64,000 nucleotides of DNA from positions 1 through 64,000 of the forward strand of contig JALTKS010000027.1 of assembly GCA_027006175.1 (NCBI GenBank), read 5' to 3'. Positions 41,832-52,250 of this stretch are shown here, in pieces. The translations under genes were made by a program, and so were the position numbers. The stretch comes from Gammaproteobacteria bacterium (GTDB lineage: Bacteria > Pseudomonadota > Gammaproteobacteria > AKS1). Under the pieces are notes generated by a model. That model made no database searches, was not told the origin of the DNA, and saw only the letters and a program-made list of their open reading frames with translations. The first letter of the stretch is position 1. The number at the start of each line of letters is the position of its first letter.

Positions 41832-42383
41832 ATGCCACATTCATACTTCAAACGTATTCTTGCTGCCTTATTCAGTATTAGTTTCCTTATCAGTTCTACT
41901 ACATTTGCTGCCTCAAAAACTGAAATTGACATCGAGGTTCAACAGACACTCAAGCGCTTCAAAAAAGAAGTGGGCGCGTCGGAAGAATATATCAAGCTTG
42001 CCAAGGGAATGCTGGTATTTCCAAGTGTTTTTAAAGCCGGATTTGGCGTTGGTGGTGAATATGGCGAAGGCGCGATGTTAATTAATGGTAAAACGGCAGA
42101 GTATTACAGTACGGCGGCAGCCTCCATTGGCTTTCAATTAGGTGCCCAAACCAAAGCGGTTATTATTATTTTTACCACCACCAAAGCATTAAAAAAATTC
42201 CGTAGCAGTGATGGCTGGGAAGCCGGTGTCGATGGTTCCGTTGCGCTAATTGATTTAGGCGCGGCAACCACGATTGATACCAATACGGTTAAAAATCCTA
42301 TCATCGCCTTTGTCTTTAATAACAAAGGGCTTATGTATAACCTTTCATTAGAAGGTTCAAAATACAGTAAGATCGATCGCTAA
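41832..42383 (+). CDS. YSC84/SYLF lipid-binding domain protein, exported
   Basis: LAKGMLVFPSVFKAGFGVGGEYGEGAMLINGKTAEYYSTAAASIGFQLGAQ. Confidence 0.85.
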   Translation: MPHSYFKRILAALFSISFLISSTTFAASKTEIDIEVQQTLKRFKKEVGASEEYIKLAKGMLVFPSVFKAGFGVGGEYGEGAMLINGKTAEYYSTAAASIGFQLGAQTKAVIIIFTTTKALKKFRSSDGWEAGVDGSVALIDLGAATTIDTNTVKNPIIAFVFNNKGLMYNLSLEGSKYSKIDR

Positions 42384-42435
42384 CGTTAGACTTAGAATGG
42401 TTGTTTTTATATTTTAAAATAGTTGTAAATATCTT

Positions 42436-43311
42436 ATGTCCGATTCAGATAGCCAACGCCGATTCATTTTTGAACGCACCAATGTACGAGGCATTATAAC
42501 TCACCTCGATAATAGCTGGCGCACAATGCTCGAAGGCCGAAATTACCCGCCTGTTATACGTGATTTGCTTGGGCAAGCAGCGACGGCTATTTGCCTGTTA
42601 AGTGCAACACTCAAATCCAATAGCTCTCTTACCTTGCAAATTCAGGGTGGGCACCCTGTTAACCTTTTGGTCATGCAGGTCAACGAATCACAACATTTTC
42701 GTGGCATGGCTGAGTGGCAAGGTGAACTCAAGCCCGCTGACCTGAATGAACTTTGTGATGGCGGACAACTTGTTATTACCATTGAAAAAGACTCCGGTGA
42801 ACGTTACCAAAGCATTATCGATATGCATCAGGAATCTCTCGCCAAAGCATTGCATAGCTATTTTCAACAATCAGAACAATTACCCACTGACTTATGGCTT
42901 GCGACCAACGACGATCATGCTGTTGGTATGCTGCTGCAAGCACTACCGAAACGAACCGAAGATGATGACCCTGACGCATGGAATCGCACCTGCATGTTAG
43001 CGAACACGCTCACCGATGAAGAACTATTGGACGTACCCACTGAGGAATTACTTCATCGACTTTACCATGAAGAAGATGTCCGTCTTTATGAAGCAACACC
43101 TGTTGCATTTCGTTGCCATTGTTCACACCAACGTGTCGCCGATAATCTACGCAGTTTAGGTGAAGACGAGATTAATGAAATACTCAAAGAACAGGAAACC
43201 ATTGTGATTAATTGCGGGTTTTGCCAACAGGAATATCAATTTGACCGTGTTGATGCGGCACAGCTTTTTACCGATACAACTTCACCGGATATCCCACCGA
43301 CTCAACACTAG
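42436..43311 (+). CDS. hslO: Redox-regulated chaperone Hsp33
   Basis: 291 aa; C-terminal zinc motif FRCHCSHQRV...INCGFCQQEYQFD. Confidence 0.95.
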   Translation: MSDSDSQRRFIFERTNVRGIITHLDNSWRTMLEGRNYPPVIRDLLGQAATAICLLSATLKSNSSLTLQIQGGHPVNLLVMQVNESQHFRGMAEWQGELKPADLNELCDGGQLVITIEKDSGERYQSIIDMHQESLAKALHSYFQQSEQLPTDLWLATNDDHAVGMLLQALPKRTEDDDPDAWNRTCMLANTLTDEELLDVPTEELLHRLYHEEDVRLYEATPVAFRCHCSHQRVADNLRSLGEDEINEILKEQETIVINCGFCQQEYQFDRVDAAQLFTDTTSPDIPPTQH

Positions 43312-43315
43312 CACT

Positions 43316-43555
43316 TTAATCTAGCCACTGTTCCAAATAATATAAGCGAAAGCCTTCCGATGAGCGTGAAGGACCAACCACTCTAGCAGCATAAGACTTA
43401 TCACTGAGTGCGGCTTTTTCTCGTGCAGCCTGTTCCGAATCAACAATTTCAACACAATTTTCAGGAAATCGGTCTCGATGTCGGCGCGGAGCATAGATGA
43501 TAGCGAAGTGTTCTTCCACTACATCACTATCTGGATCAATGGGAATTCGGCTCAT
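43316..43555 (-). CDS. Hypothetical protein, 79 aa
   Basis: ORF with coding character, convergent with hslO. Confidence 0.55.
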   Translation of the reverse strand: MSRIPIDPDSDVVEEHFAIIYAPRRHRDRFPENCVEIVDSEQAAREKAALSDKSYAARVVGPSRSSEGFRLYYLEQWLD

Positions 43556-43685
43556 TTATTCTACTCTTTTGGTTGAATAACCATTATAAGCTGTAAATAA
43601 CGCCAAATACCAAGTAATCGTGTATATGACTTGCCACTCTCTACTGGTATGATCAGCGCCATAATTACTGACTTGGGAAATAATC

Positions 43686-44168
43686 ATGCAAATAGCAAAC
43701 GAAAAGGTTGTCGTCATTAACTACACTTTACGCAACGATGACAAAGAAATTCTGGATAGCGCACAAGAAGGTGATTTCGCCTACCTACATGGTGCCAACA
43801 ATATTATTGCCGGCCTTGAAAAAGCGCTTGATGGCAAGTCGGTAAACGATGAAGTCTCTGTTAGCATTGAACCTGCGGAAGCCTATGGTGAACGTAACCC
43901 TGAGATGACACAGGTTGTGCCAAAAGAAATGTTTGGTGCTGAAGGCGATATTGAAGTCGGTCAACAGTTTCAGGCTGCATCACCAGAAGGTCAGGAAATT
44001 GTCGTTACCGTTGTCGCGGTTGATGATGAAAATGTGACTGTTGATGGCAACCACCCACTTGCGGGCGTTACCTTGCACTTTGAAGTACAAGTTGTCGATG
44101 TTCGTGATGCCAGTGCCGAAGAACTGGAACACGGTCACGTACACGGACCAGGCGGTCATAACCACTAG
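43686..44168 (+). CDS. slyD: FKBP-type peptidyl-prolyl isomerase, SlyD-like
   Basis: VVINYTLRNDDKEILDSA...FAYLHGANNIIAGLEKALDGK; His-rich C-terminus. Confidence 0.88.
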   Translation: MQIANEKVVVINYTLRNDDKEILDSAQEGDFAYLHGANNIIAGLEKALDGKSVNDEVSVSIEPAEAYGERNPEMTQVVPKEMFGAEGDIEVGQQFQAASPEGQEIVVTVVAVDDENVTVDGNHPLAGVTLHFEVQVVDVRDASAEELEHGHVHGPGGHNH

Positions 44169-44175
44169 TTCTTTT

Positions 44176-44622
44176 CTATTTAACATCCGTAAAGATGGAA
44201 TGAATATCGTTATTCCATCTTTCGAGCAACACCCTGGTATCTTTTTGTTGCGTTAAAACAGCAAACTGAGTCATGTTTGAGGCAACCATTAAGGTCTCAT
44301 TATTCTCAGAGAAGATAACAATTTTGAGCGGCAAGTAAGGAATAAGTTGCGGTTGACTCTGTTTAACCGCTCTTATTTCACTGCTCTTGCCAAAAAACAC
44401 AATCCGATATTTGTCCGTTTTGTAACCTGATTTGGTTAAACCAATATCAACACGTTGTACTCGACTTACCGTATAACCATGCTCACCTATCGATGTTTGC
44501 AGTGCAAGCATAGCCTCAGGAAATGTTTGTGTTGAACGATGGATAATCAATCCTTCACTTTCACTGGCAACACCCGGGTTCGCTACCATCACCAGTAGAA
44601 TAATTGCGAGTAAATTCTTCAC
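44176..44622 (-). CDS. Exported DUF302 domain protein
   Basis: Signal peptide; TFPEAMLALQTSIGEHGYTVSRVQRVDIGLTKSGYKTDKYRIVFFGK. Confidence 0.75.
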   Translation of the reverse strand: MKNLLAIILLVMVANPGVASESEGLIIHRSTQTFPEAMLALQTSIGEHGYTVSRVQRVDIGLTKSGYKTDKYRIVFFGKSSEIRAVKQSQPQLIPYLPLKIVIFSENNETLMVASNMTQFAVLTQQKDTRVLLERWNNDIHSIFTDVK

Positions 44623-45683
44623 AGTGTTGCCTCCTCAATGATGTTGGTATAAATCGCATACATTTCATCACAAAACTTATCGAGCTCATCATTGTTATAC
44701 ATTGAACTTAAATAACGAGGGTTAATAGACATGACTTGCACTTTTCCTTCACGTTCAACAACGGTAACGCGACAAGGCAAAAATAATCCCACACGCGGAT
44801 CAACAGCGAGCACATTATTGAGCGTTTCAAAATTACAGAAATACACAATCACCTCACGGTTACTTTCTGTGCCTTTTTTTACTAATCCATTTTCAAAATC
44901 CTGTACACGGATAATTCTGAAGTTCTCTGCTTTTGCTGCATTTTTTACATTCTCAACAGTCGTTTTCAGATCACTTTGTGAGTCGTACACCAAAACAGGG
45001 GATTCATTGTTTTTAACAATACGATTTGCACTGGGTTTTATTTTCTCGAAACTTCGTACAAAGGTCACAATGTCATCAATATCTTTTTCTTTTAAGCCTG
45101 CCTTAAGAAATGATTTCATCGGTGTTCCTTCACGACCATTCATTAATGTTGCTTTTATCATGCTATCCGTTGCGGCTAATAAAAACCCGGGGTTATTAAT
45201 AGCCGGAGCAATCACAGGCAGATCACGTGGGCGCGAAAAAGTAACACCCGTGCCCTGACCACCCTCGCCATTAGCCCCATGGCAACTACTGCAGTTTTGA
45301 GCGTAGAGCTTTTTACCGCGCTTAATATCTCCCTTCACCAGGGCTTCTAATGTGGCGGGCACCTTACCGTTAGAAAAACTCCGAAGATGACTCACGATTG
45401 CCTTAATCTGTGCATCACTTAATGTTGGATGCGGAGGCATAACTCGTCCTGGGCGACCATAACGAATCGTCTTTTCTAAATAGGAGTCTGGAACGCTATT
45501 AAGAAAACTCGGTAAGGAAAGCGGTACACCAACGCCTCCTTTACCATTAACGCCATGACATGATGAACAGTTATTCTCATAGAGAGCTCGACCATTCGGT
45601 GCAGCGTTCGCAGTTAGCGCCGCCATCATCAAAGCAAGCGCTAAACCTGCGATGGATGCCGTTCTAATAAAGACATGAGACAT
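44619..45683 (-). CDS. Dihaem cytochrome c fused to C-terminal DUF302-like domain
   Basis: Two CSSCH haem motifs; C-terminus LKTTVENVKNAAKAENFRIIRVQDFENGLVKKGTESNREVIVYFCNF. Confidence 0.85.
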   Translation of the reverse strand: MSHVFIRTASIAGLALALMMAALTANAAPNGRALYENNCSSCHGVNGKGGVGVPLSLPSFLNSVPDSYLEKTIRYGRPGRVMPPHPTLSDAQIKAIVSHLRSFSNGKVPATLEALVKGDIKRGKKLYAQNCSSCHGANGEGGQGTGVTFSRPRDLPVIAPAINNPGFLLAATDSMIKATLMNGREGTPMKSFLKAGLKEKDIDDIVTFVRSFEKIKPSANRIVKNNESPVLVYDSQSDLKTTVENVKNAAKAENFRIIRVQDFENGLVKKGTESNREVIVYFCNFETLNNVLAVDPRVGLFLPCRVTVVEREGKVQVMSINPRYLSSMYNNDELDKFCDEMYAIYTNIIEEATL

Positions 45684-45800
45684 AATATGAAACTCCCTTT
45701 GAATCCATATAAGCGTTTACTAATATATAATCATGCTGACACGAGAATGCAAGCTCAGCAACTCATTTCCGTTATAAGCAATTCAGGATATAGTAGGCTG

Positions 45801-46373
45801 ATGAAAACTTTATACGCTAACTCTCTCGTTTTACGGGCTTTATTGCTTGTAACTATCCTATTCTCGAGTGTTCAATCTGTTGCTGCCACAACGAAACACG
45901 TTATTGAAAACCCATCAATAAAAATGGTTATTATCCCGCGTAGCGCTGAACAAATGGCGGCGTTTTATGAAGGACGAGAATTTCCGGCAAATGCCATTGC
46001 AACGACCCGCGAAGCCTGCTTTTTTACTATTGGGATTCACAATAAGACCAATGACATTCTCTGGCTGGATACACAGCAGTGGTATCTCAACAACAAGAAT
46101 TCGACCATCTCTTTAATCAGTAAAGAGCAGTGGAAACAGCGCTGGGGTAAAATCAATTTACCTCAACGCTTTCAATCAACTTTTCGTTGGACTTTGCTGC
46201 CAGAACAATTAGATTTTCAACCCGGTGAACGTGAAGGCGGTAATATCACCATTGCAAGGCAACACGATCCTTTTAATCTTGTTGCTACCTTTAATACTGC
46301 TGCTGATAAAAAAGGCACACCTATTCGCCTCGAATTTAAGAACCTGCGTTGCGCCGAGGATACCGAGCAATGA
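45801..46373 (+). CDS. Exported hypothetical protein
   Basis: Start taken at MKTLYANSLVLRALLLVTILFSSVQSVAA signal peptide within the longer ORF. Confidence 0.6.
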   Translation: MKTLYANSLVLRALLLVTILFSSVQSVAATTKHVIENPSIKMVIIPRSAEQMAAFYEGREFPANAIATTREACFFTIGIHNKTNDILWLDTQQWYLNNKNSTISLISKEQWKQRWGKINLPQRFQSTFRWTLLPEQLDFQPGEREGGNITIARQHDPFNLVATFNTAADKKGTPIRLEFKNLRCAEDTEQ

Positions 46374-46894
46374 AGAAAATACTCCCGCTATTATTCATTA
46401 TTATTTTTTCACCCTCGCTGCTCGCAGAATCCGGGCTGCCTAAAGGCATTATCAAAATCACGCCACGCATAGCACCCGCTTTAAGTCTTGAGAATATGGA
46501 CGGTGAAAAATTCACCTTAAAAACGAATTCGTCTCACTGGTCATTTGTGCATTTTTGGGCAAGTTGGTGCGGCCCTTGCCGTAAAGAAATGCCCGCTATT
46601 CAAAAACTCATTCAGGCAATGTCAAAAGATAAGCTTAAATTCTTTATCGTTAATACCGCTGAGTCAGAAGATACTATTTTTAGTTTCCTCGGCGCGGTCG
46701 CACCGGATATAAATACACTACTTGATCGAGATGGCTTAACCACCGAAAAATGGAAACCCAGAGGGCTTCCTTCAACCTACCTTGTTGATCCAGCCGGACA
46801 AATACAATATGTAGTTATCGGTGGTCAAGAATGGCAAAAACCGCAATATTCGCAGTTTTTACGCCAATTACCTATTAATAACAAAGTAAATTAA
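46370..46894 (+). CDS. TlpA-like thioredoxin family protein
   Basis: FVHFWASWCGPCRKEMPAIQKLI; overlaps preceding stop. Confidence 0.87.
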   Translation: MKKILPLLFIIIFSPSLLAESGLPKGIIKITPRIAPALSLENMDGEKFTLKTNSSHWSFVHFWASWCGPCRKEMPAIQKLIQAMSKDKLKFFIVNTAESEDTIFSFLGAVAPDINTLLDRDGLTTEKWKPRGLPSTYLVDPAGQIQYVVIGGQEWQKPQYSQFLRQLPINNKVN

Positions 46895-47676
46895 ACGCGC
46901 TCTGCTTTTTTTAAGGTTTTTTCAATGACCCGAGCTGCCGCAATAAAACCAAACGAAGCGGTCACCATTGTTGATGAACCGTAGGCAAAATTACAATCCA
47001 TTGAAATGCCATGAATCCCCGGCTTTTCAAAACCAACCACCCCTCCTTCTTTGGGATAACGTGGTTGCTCAAGGGAATAAACACACTCTACCCCAAAGTA
47101 ACGCTGTGTATTGCGAGTATAACCATATTGTCCTCGTAAAAATGAACGTACTTTTGCCGCCAACGGATCATTATGGGTCTTGTTTAAATCCCGTACGGTA
47201 ATTTGGCCTGGGTCAATTAAACCACCTGCCCCACCAATCGTTATGACGGGGATTTTATTTCGCTTACAATAATAAATAATACCGGCTTTAAATTTAATAC
47301 TATCAATGGCATCAATTACGTAGCTATAACCACGGTCAAGATAATCCGCCAGAGTATCCAATGTAATGAAGTCATCAATAATGGTGACCTTGCAATCAGG
47401 ATTGATTGATGCGATGCGTGCGGCTAACGCCTCGGACTTTTTCTTATCCAAATTATCCTGCGTTGCTGGTAACTGTCGATTAAAATTACTCAATGCAACC
47501 GTGTCATAATCGATCAGCGTTATACTACCGACCCCGGTTCTGACGAGGGCTTCAACCGCCCACGATCCCACCCCCCCTAAACCAACAACACAAACATGCA
47601 TTGCTTTGATACAGTCTTGTTGTTTATCGCCGTAGAGGCGGCGAATACCACCAAAGCGTTGTTCATAATCACTCAT
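46891..47676 (-). CDS. tcdA: tRNA threonylcarbamoyladenosine dehydratase
   Basis: GLGGVGSWAVEALVRTGVGSITLIDYDTVALSNFNRQLPA; YVIDAIDSIKFKAGIIYYCK. Confidence 0.92.
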   Translation of the reverse strand: MSDYEQRFGGIRRLYGDKQQDCIKAMHVCVVGLGGVGSWAVEALVRTGVGSITLIDYDTVALSNFNRQLPATQDNLDKKKSEALAARIASINPDCKVTIIDDFITLDTLADYLDRGYSYVIDAIDSIKFKAGIIYYCKRNKIPVITIGGAGGLIDPGQITVRDLNKTHNDPLAAKVRSFLRGQYGYTRNTQRYFGVECVYSLEQPRYPKEGGVVGFEKPGIHGISMDCNFAYGSSTMVTASFGFIAAARVIEKTLKKAERV

Positions 47677-47679
47677 ATA

Positions 47680-48450
47680 TTACTTCAGTGCCAGTACGTC
47701 AATCGCATTCTGGGTCGTTTGTTTGGCAATGTCTTTTTTAGACTCTTCACGTAGCGCTGATAATGCCTCTAATATTTCCAGTAAATATTCAGGGCTGTTA
47801 CGTTCACCATGATGCGATGAAACCACCATGTCCGGTGCATCGGTTTCCAGAACAATTGCCTCTAGTGGTAAATTAACTGCCAACTTGTGTATGCGTGAAG
47901 AATTCTCATAGGTAACGGTACCACCAAAACCGAGCTTAAAACCCATTTCAATATAGCGTTGTGCTTGTTGTTCACTGCCGGAAAAAGCATGCACAATACC
48001 ACCTTTCACTGGAATACGTTTCAAGGTTTTTAATACCCGATCATGTGCTTTGCGTACATGCAGAATCACCGGCAAATCAAATTCCTGGGCAATACGAAGC
48101 TGTGCTTCAAATAGTGTTTGTTGTCGTTTACGATCAAGTTGTTTGTCGTAGTAATCAAGTCCAATCTCACCTACGGCAACAACCTGTTGTCGATGATCAC
48201 GTATCCATCGCTCCAGTAATTTAATGTCATTATCTTTATGCGAAGCAATAAACATCGGATGCAAACCCAGCGCAGGGTATAAACCTTTTTGCGTTTCACA
48301 CAACATCAATAACTGTAACCAACCCGATATAACCGTTGCGGGAATAACTATTCTTGTAATACCACCACGATGACAATTATCCAGCACGTCAATACGATCA
48401 ATACTGAATTGATCATTATCAAGGTGACAATGTGTATCGATCAATCGCAT
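47680..48450 (-). CDS. TatD family hydrolase
   Basis: LIDTHCHLDNDQF; AVGEIGLDYY; VILHVRKAHD; LETDAPDM. Confidence 0.92.
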   Translation of the reverse strand: MRLIDTHCHLDNDQFSIDRIDVLDNCHRGGITRIVIPATVISGWLQLLMLCETQKGLYPALGLHPMFIASHKDNDIKLLERWIRDHRQQVVAVGEIGLDYYDKQLDRKRQQTLFEAQLRIAQEFDLPVILHVRKAHDRVLKTLKRIPVKGGIVHAFSGSEQQAQRYIEMGFKLGFGGTVTYENSSRIHKLAVNLPLEAIVLETDAPDMVVSSHHGERNSPEYLLEILEALSALREESKKDIAKQTTQNAIDVLALK

Positions 48451-49736
48451 ATTTTATCTAACAAATGTACATCCCTCTGTGGGAAAGGAATGGTTATATT
48501 ATTTTCTTTAAATGCTTTCCATATCGCCAGGTTAATATCAGATTTCACACTGCCAACACCCTGCTCAGGATCATCTAACCACAAGCGAAGTTCAAGGTTG
48601 ATACCACTCTCGCCAAACGCCAACATACGTGACTGTGGCTCCGGCTTGTTCAATACTCGATTACTCACACTGCATGCATCTACCATCAATTGCATCGCTT
48701 GTTCTGGATCATCTGCATAACTAATTTGTACGGGTATTTTAACTCGCACATGCTTATCACTGTAACTCCAGTTAACGACATCGGTGGTAATCAAATTTTC
48801 ATTTGGAATGAGTGTTTCAACACCATCTCGATCTCGCACCACAATATAACGTGCATGCATGGCGACAACCCAACCAAAGCGCTGACCAATCGTAATTACA
48901 TCGCCCAGTTTTATTGAACGGTCAAACAACAAGATGAAGCCACTAATGAAATTACTTGCGATGCGCTGTAAACCAAAACCAAGACCAACACCCAATGCGC
49001 CACCGAATACCGTCAGGGTAGTTAAATCGATACCAACACTGTTTAATGCGATAAGAATGGCGATGGTATAAAGCAGGACTTTACTAATCTTGCTCAACCC
49101 CACTTGCATACTGACACTTAGATACTCAGAGCGTTTTGCACGTTGTTCTATATAGCGGGATATCCAGCTAGCCACCACCATGAAGACAGCAATCGCAAAA
49201 GCCAATTGCAGCACTGACAGTAACGATATTCTATTGTCACCAAGTGTTATGCCTAATGAATCAAGTGATGCAAGCACATCTGGCAGCCAACCAAGTAAAT
49301 GCAGTGCAACCGCACCCCAGATAACTGTACTGATAATTCCTTCCCAGGCACGCAAGGCAGGACTCGGACCAAAGGCACGGCGCAGGGCGTAAACAATAAC
49401 GCGTATTGCTGCCAGCGATAACAGCAAAGGGACGAGCAAATCCAGCAAAGGCGTAATTAATTTAAATTGCGACAAAACACCTGCCGTAATTTGTAATAAG
49501 ATGGCAATAACCAGCGGGAATACCACACGGATGGAACCACGCATTGCCATGCGCCGAAAACCGCGTTTTTCATCAAGGCCTATCTGAGCAACAATAAATG
49601 CTGTCCAACGACGATGCGCCAACCAGCCCAGCAATACGGCGACCACAATAGCCCCCAGCTGCCAGGCGCCGGTTGGCGTTAGCATCACGGCAAACCAATC
49701 GCTCATAAATTGCTTAATATCTGCAAGCCAATCCAT
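48441..49736 (-). CDS. Mechanosensitive ion channel protein (MscS family)
   Basis: TVFGGALGVGLGFGLQRIASNFISGFILLFDRSIKLGDVI; VRDRDGVETLIPNENLITTDVVNWSY. Confidence 0.93.
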   Translation of the reverse strand: MDWLADIKQFMSDWFAVMLTPTGAWQLGAIVVAVLLGWLAHRRWTAFIVAQIGLDEKRGFRRMAMRGSIRVVFPLVIAILLQITAGVLSQFKLITPLLDLLVPLLLSLAAIRVIVYALRRAFGPSPALRAWEGIISTVIWGAVALHLLGWLPDVLASLDSLGITLGDNRISLLSVLQLAFAIAVFMVVASWISRYIEQRAKRSEYLSVSMQVGLSKISKVLLYTIAILIALNSVGIDLTTLTVFGGALGVGLGFGLQRIASNFISGFILLFDRSIKLGDVITIGQRFGWVVAMHARYIVVRDRDGVETLIPNENLITTDVVNWSYSDKHVRVKIPVQISYADDPEQAMQLMVDACSVSNRVLNKPEPQSRMLAFGESGINLELRLWLDDPEQGVGSVKSDINLAIWKAFKENNITIPFPQRDVHLLDKICD

Positions 49737-49844
49737 TTTCGTTCACTTTTACCCATCGCCTTATTCTTACGCCAAGTATGCATTTTTAGCTAAATGAATG
49801 CCATCTACCGTATAATAAATTCATCACAATTAACGGAAAAACTC

Positions 49845-50165
49845 ATGTCTGACGAACGTATTGAATTAAACAGCGATGAATTACGCCAAAAAATTAACCT
49901 TGAGACAGGCTCAATTGAATGGAATGAGCTAGTTCGCTACTTCGCCAAAGGCATGGTGGTGGTTATTGGACGGGATCTGGACTTAATTGAGGTTGCTGAA
50001 CGTTTTGCTGCAGACGACCAGACACAGGTCGCGACATGGATTGAACAGGAAAAAATTGCCCGGGCTCAAGATGATGATGCAAGGCGCTGGCACGAGCAAA
50101 ATACGACATTCTGGTCGGTAGTGGTTGCACCGTGGGTACTGGTACAAGAAAAAACCAGTCACTAA
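49845..50165 (+). CDS. DUF2288 family protein
   Basis: INLETGSIEWNELVRYFAKGMVVVIGRDLDLIEVAERFAADD; start at MSDERIEL. Confidence 0.78.
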   Translation: MSDERIELNSDELRQKINLETGSIEWNELVRYFAKGMVVVIGRDLDLIEVAERFAADDQTQVATWIEQEKIARAQDDDARRWHEQNTTFWSVVVAPWVLVQEKTSH

Positions 50166-50590
50166 CTCTCCGGTAAAAAATCAAACCGCGTAGTGAGTGC
50201 TTCTTTTACCTTACGAATAACTGACATTAATTCCGCCTCAGAATAAGACTTGGCGGGATACGCACCCCATACCGGCCCAGGCCAGGCAATATCATTTTGA
50301 AAGCGTGCAATATGATGAATATGTAACTGCGGCACAATATTACCTAATGCGCCTATATTAATTTTATCGGCATTAAACGCATCAGAAAGTAACTGCGCAA
50401 TACAACTGGATTCACGTTGTAGTTGCTGCTGATCTGCTTCATCCAATTGAAATATTTCTGTCACGCCTTCTCTATCAGGCACTAAAATTAACCACGGATA
50501 GTTAGCATCACGCATCAGCAACAATTTACTCAACAGAAACTGCCCGAGTAAGACAGTATCTTTTGCTAACTGTGGATGCAGTTCAATCAT
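50162..50590 (-). CDS. HIT family protein
   Basis: WLILVPDREGVTEIFQL; GNIVPQLHIHHIARFQNDIAWPGPVWG. Confidence 0.88.
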   Translation of the reverse strand: MIELHPQLAKDTVLLGQFLLSKLLLMRDANYPWLILVPDREGVTEIFQLDEADQQQLQRESSCIAQLLSDAFNADKINIGALGNIVPQLHIHHIARFQNDIAWPGPVWGAYPAKSYSEAELMSVIRKVKEALTTRFDFLPES

Positions 50591-52119
50591 TAAGCAAGAT
50601 TATCATCGGCAACATGGTATTTAGGATCTTCCATGACATTCACTTCAACCAAATCACCCGCTTTTGTCAGGAGTAATCTGCATTCTTCACTCAGGTGACG
50701 TAAATGCAGCGACTTACCCAGCTTAATATAACGCTCTGCCAGTGAATCAATCGCCTCAATAGCTGAATGGTCAGCAACACGAGAATTCTGAAATTCAATA
50801 ATCACATCATCAGGGTCGTTTTCCGGGTCAAACAACTCCATAAAACTTTTAACTGAACCAAAAAATAGCGGCCCATTTAATTCGTACACTCGTGAGCCAT
50901 TTTCATCATCATAGCCTTTTACATTGATATGACTGGCATGCTCCCAGGCAAAGGCTAAGGCTGAAACAATCACCCCCACCACCACGGCAACTGCAAGATC
51001 GGTTGCAACCGTTACCCCTGATACCAACACCAGAACAAAGGCATCTGTACGGGGAATCTTGCGAATAATACGTAAGCTCGTCCATTCAAAAGTACCCAGT
51101 ACCACCATGAACATCACACCGATTAAAGCCGCCATCGGAATAATTTCAATTAAATCGGAAGCGAACAAGATAAAACTCAATAAGAAGAGTGCCGCAGCAA
51201 TACCGGATAAACGCTGATGACCACCAGAGTTCACGTTAATCATACTCTGCCCAATCATGGCACAACCACCCATACCGCCAAACATGCCTGTTACCGTATT
51301 CGCAATACCTTGTCCCACACACTCACGGTTACCACGACCGCGTGTGTTGGTTACTTCGTCAATTAAACTGAGTGTTAGTAATGATTCAATTAAGCCAATC
51401 GCGGCAAGAATAATTGAATACGGCAAAATAATTCGTAAGGTTTCAATCGTAAAAGGTACCTCAGGAATATGGAATGTCGGCAGACCACCTTCAATTGAAG
51501 CCAAATCACCAACGGTTGGTGTATCGATATTAAAACCAATTACCAGCAATGAAACGGTAATAATTGCCGCGAGTGCCGCAGGAAACGCCATCGTTAATTT
51601 AGGTAGAAACTGCATAATCGCCATCGTCAGAGCAATAAAACCAAGCAAAATCATTAATGGCTGTCCTGTCATCCATTCTGTCACGCCTGATTCGTTGGTT
51701 ACTTGAAAATGTTGTAACTGCGCAAGGAAAATAACGATGGCAAGACCGTTCACAAAACCCAGCATAACCGGATAAGGTACAATACGAATATACTTACCAA
51801 GACGCAGTACACCCGCCAATATTTGAAACAGCCCTGTTAAGACCACTGCAGCAAATAGATATTCAACCCCGTGTTGCGCAACAAGTGCGACCATCACAAC
51901 AGCCATGGCACCAGTTGCACCTGAAATCATTCCCGGGCGACCACCAAAAATAGAGGCAAGTAGCCCCACCATAAATGCTGCGTATAAGCCTACCAGAGGT
52001 TCAACGCCAGCAACGAAGGCAAACGCAACCGCCTCAGGCACCAATGCCAGCGCAACCGTTAAACCAGAAAGAATTTCATTTTGAAAACAAGCGCGATTAG
52101 CGCAACCAAGCTGAAACAT
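50590..52119 (-). CDS. SulP family anion permease with STAS domain
   Basis: [34 protein letters not shown]-terminal STAS. Confidence 0.93.
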   Translation of the reverse strand: MFQLGCANRACFQNEILSGLTVALALVPEAVAFAFVAGVEPLVGLYAAFMVGLLASIFGGRPGMISGATGAMAVVMVALVAQHGVEYLFAAVVLTGLFQILAGVLRLGKYIRIVPYPVMLGFVNGLAIVIFLAQLQHFQVTNESGVTEWMTGQPLMILLGFIALTMAIMQFLPKLTMAFPAALAAIITVSLLVIGFNIDTPTVGDLASIEGGLPTFHIPEVPFTIETLRIILPYSIILAAIGLIESLLTLSLIDEVTNTRGRGNRECVGQGIANTVTGMFGGMGGCAMIGQSMINVNSGGHQRLSGIAAALFLLSFILFASDLIEIIPMAALIGVMFMVVLGTFEWTSLRIIRKIPRTDAFVLVLVSGVTVATDLAVAVVVGVIVSALAFAWEHASHINVKGYDDENGSRVYELNGPLFFGSVKSFMELFDPENDPDDVIIEFQNSRVADHSAIEAIDSLAERYIKLGKSLHLRHLSEECRLLLTKAGDLVEVNVMEDPKYHVADDNLA

Positions 52120-52196
52120 GCAAAACCTCAGGGTTTTTAGTGTGTAAAATTGCCGCGCATCATATCACAGATGCCTATAGAGAATTTTATCCATTA

Positions 52197-52222
52197 AAAA
52201 AGGGTGCAATAAGCACCCTTTT
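52197..52222 (-). terminator. Terminator downstream of dsrC/tusE-like gene
   Basis: AGGGTGC-AATAA-GCACCCT with A/T flanks. Confidence 0.75.
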
Positions 52223-52250
52223 AAATTCTGCCCTGAACAAAGATATAGAC

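Noticed and set aside
44731-45258. 175-aa plus-strand ORF opposite the cytochrome c gene
   Set aside because: Antisense shadow ORF; the minus-strand frame has haem motifs and signal peptide.
51257-51706. 149-aa plus-strand ORF opposite the SulP permease gene
   Set aside because: Antisense shadow ORF in a membrane-protein gene.
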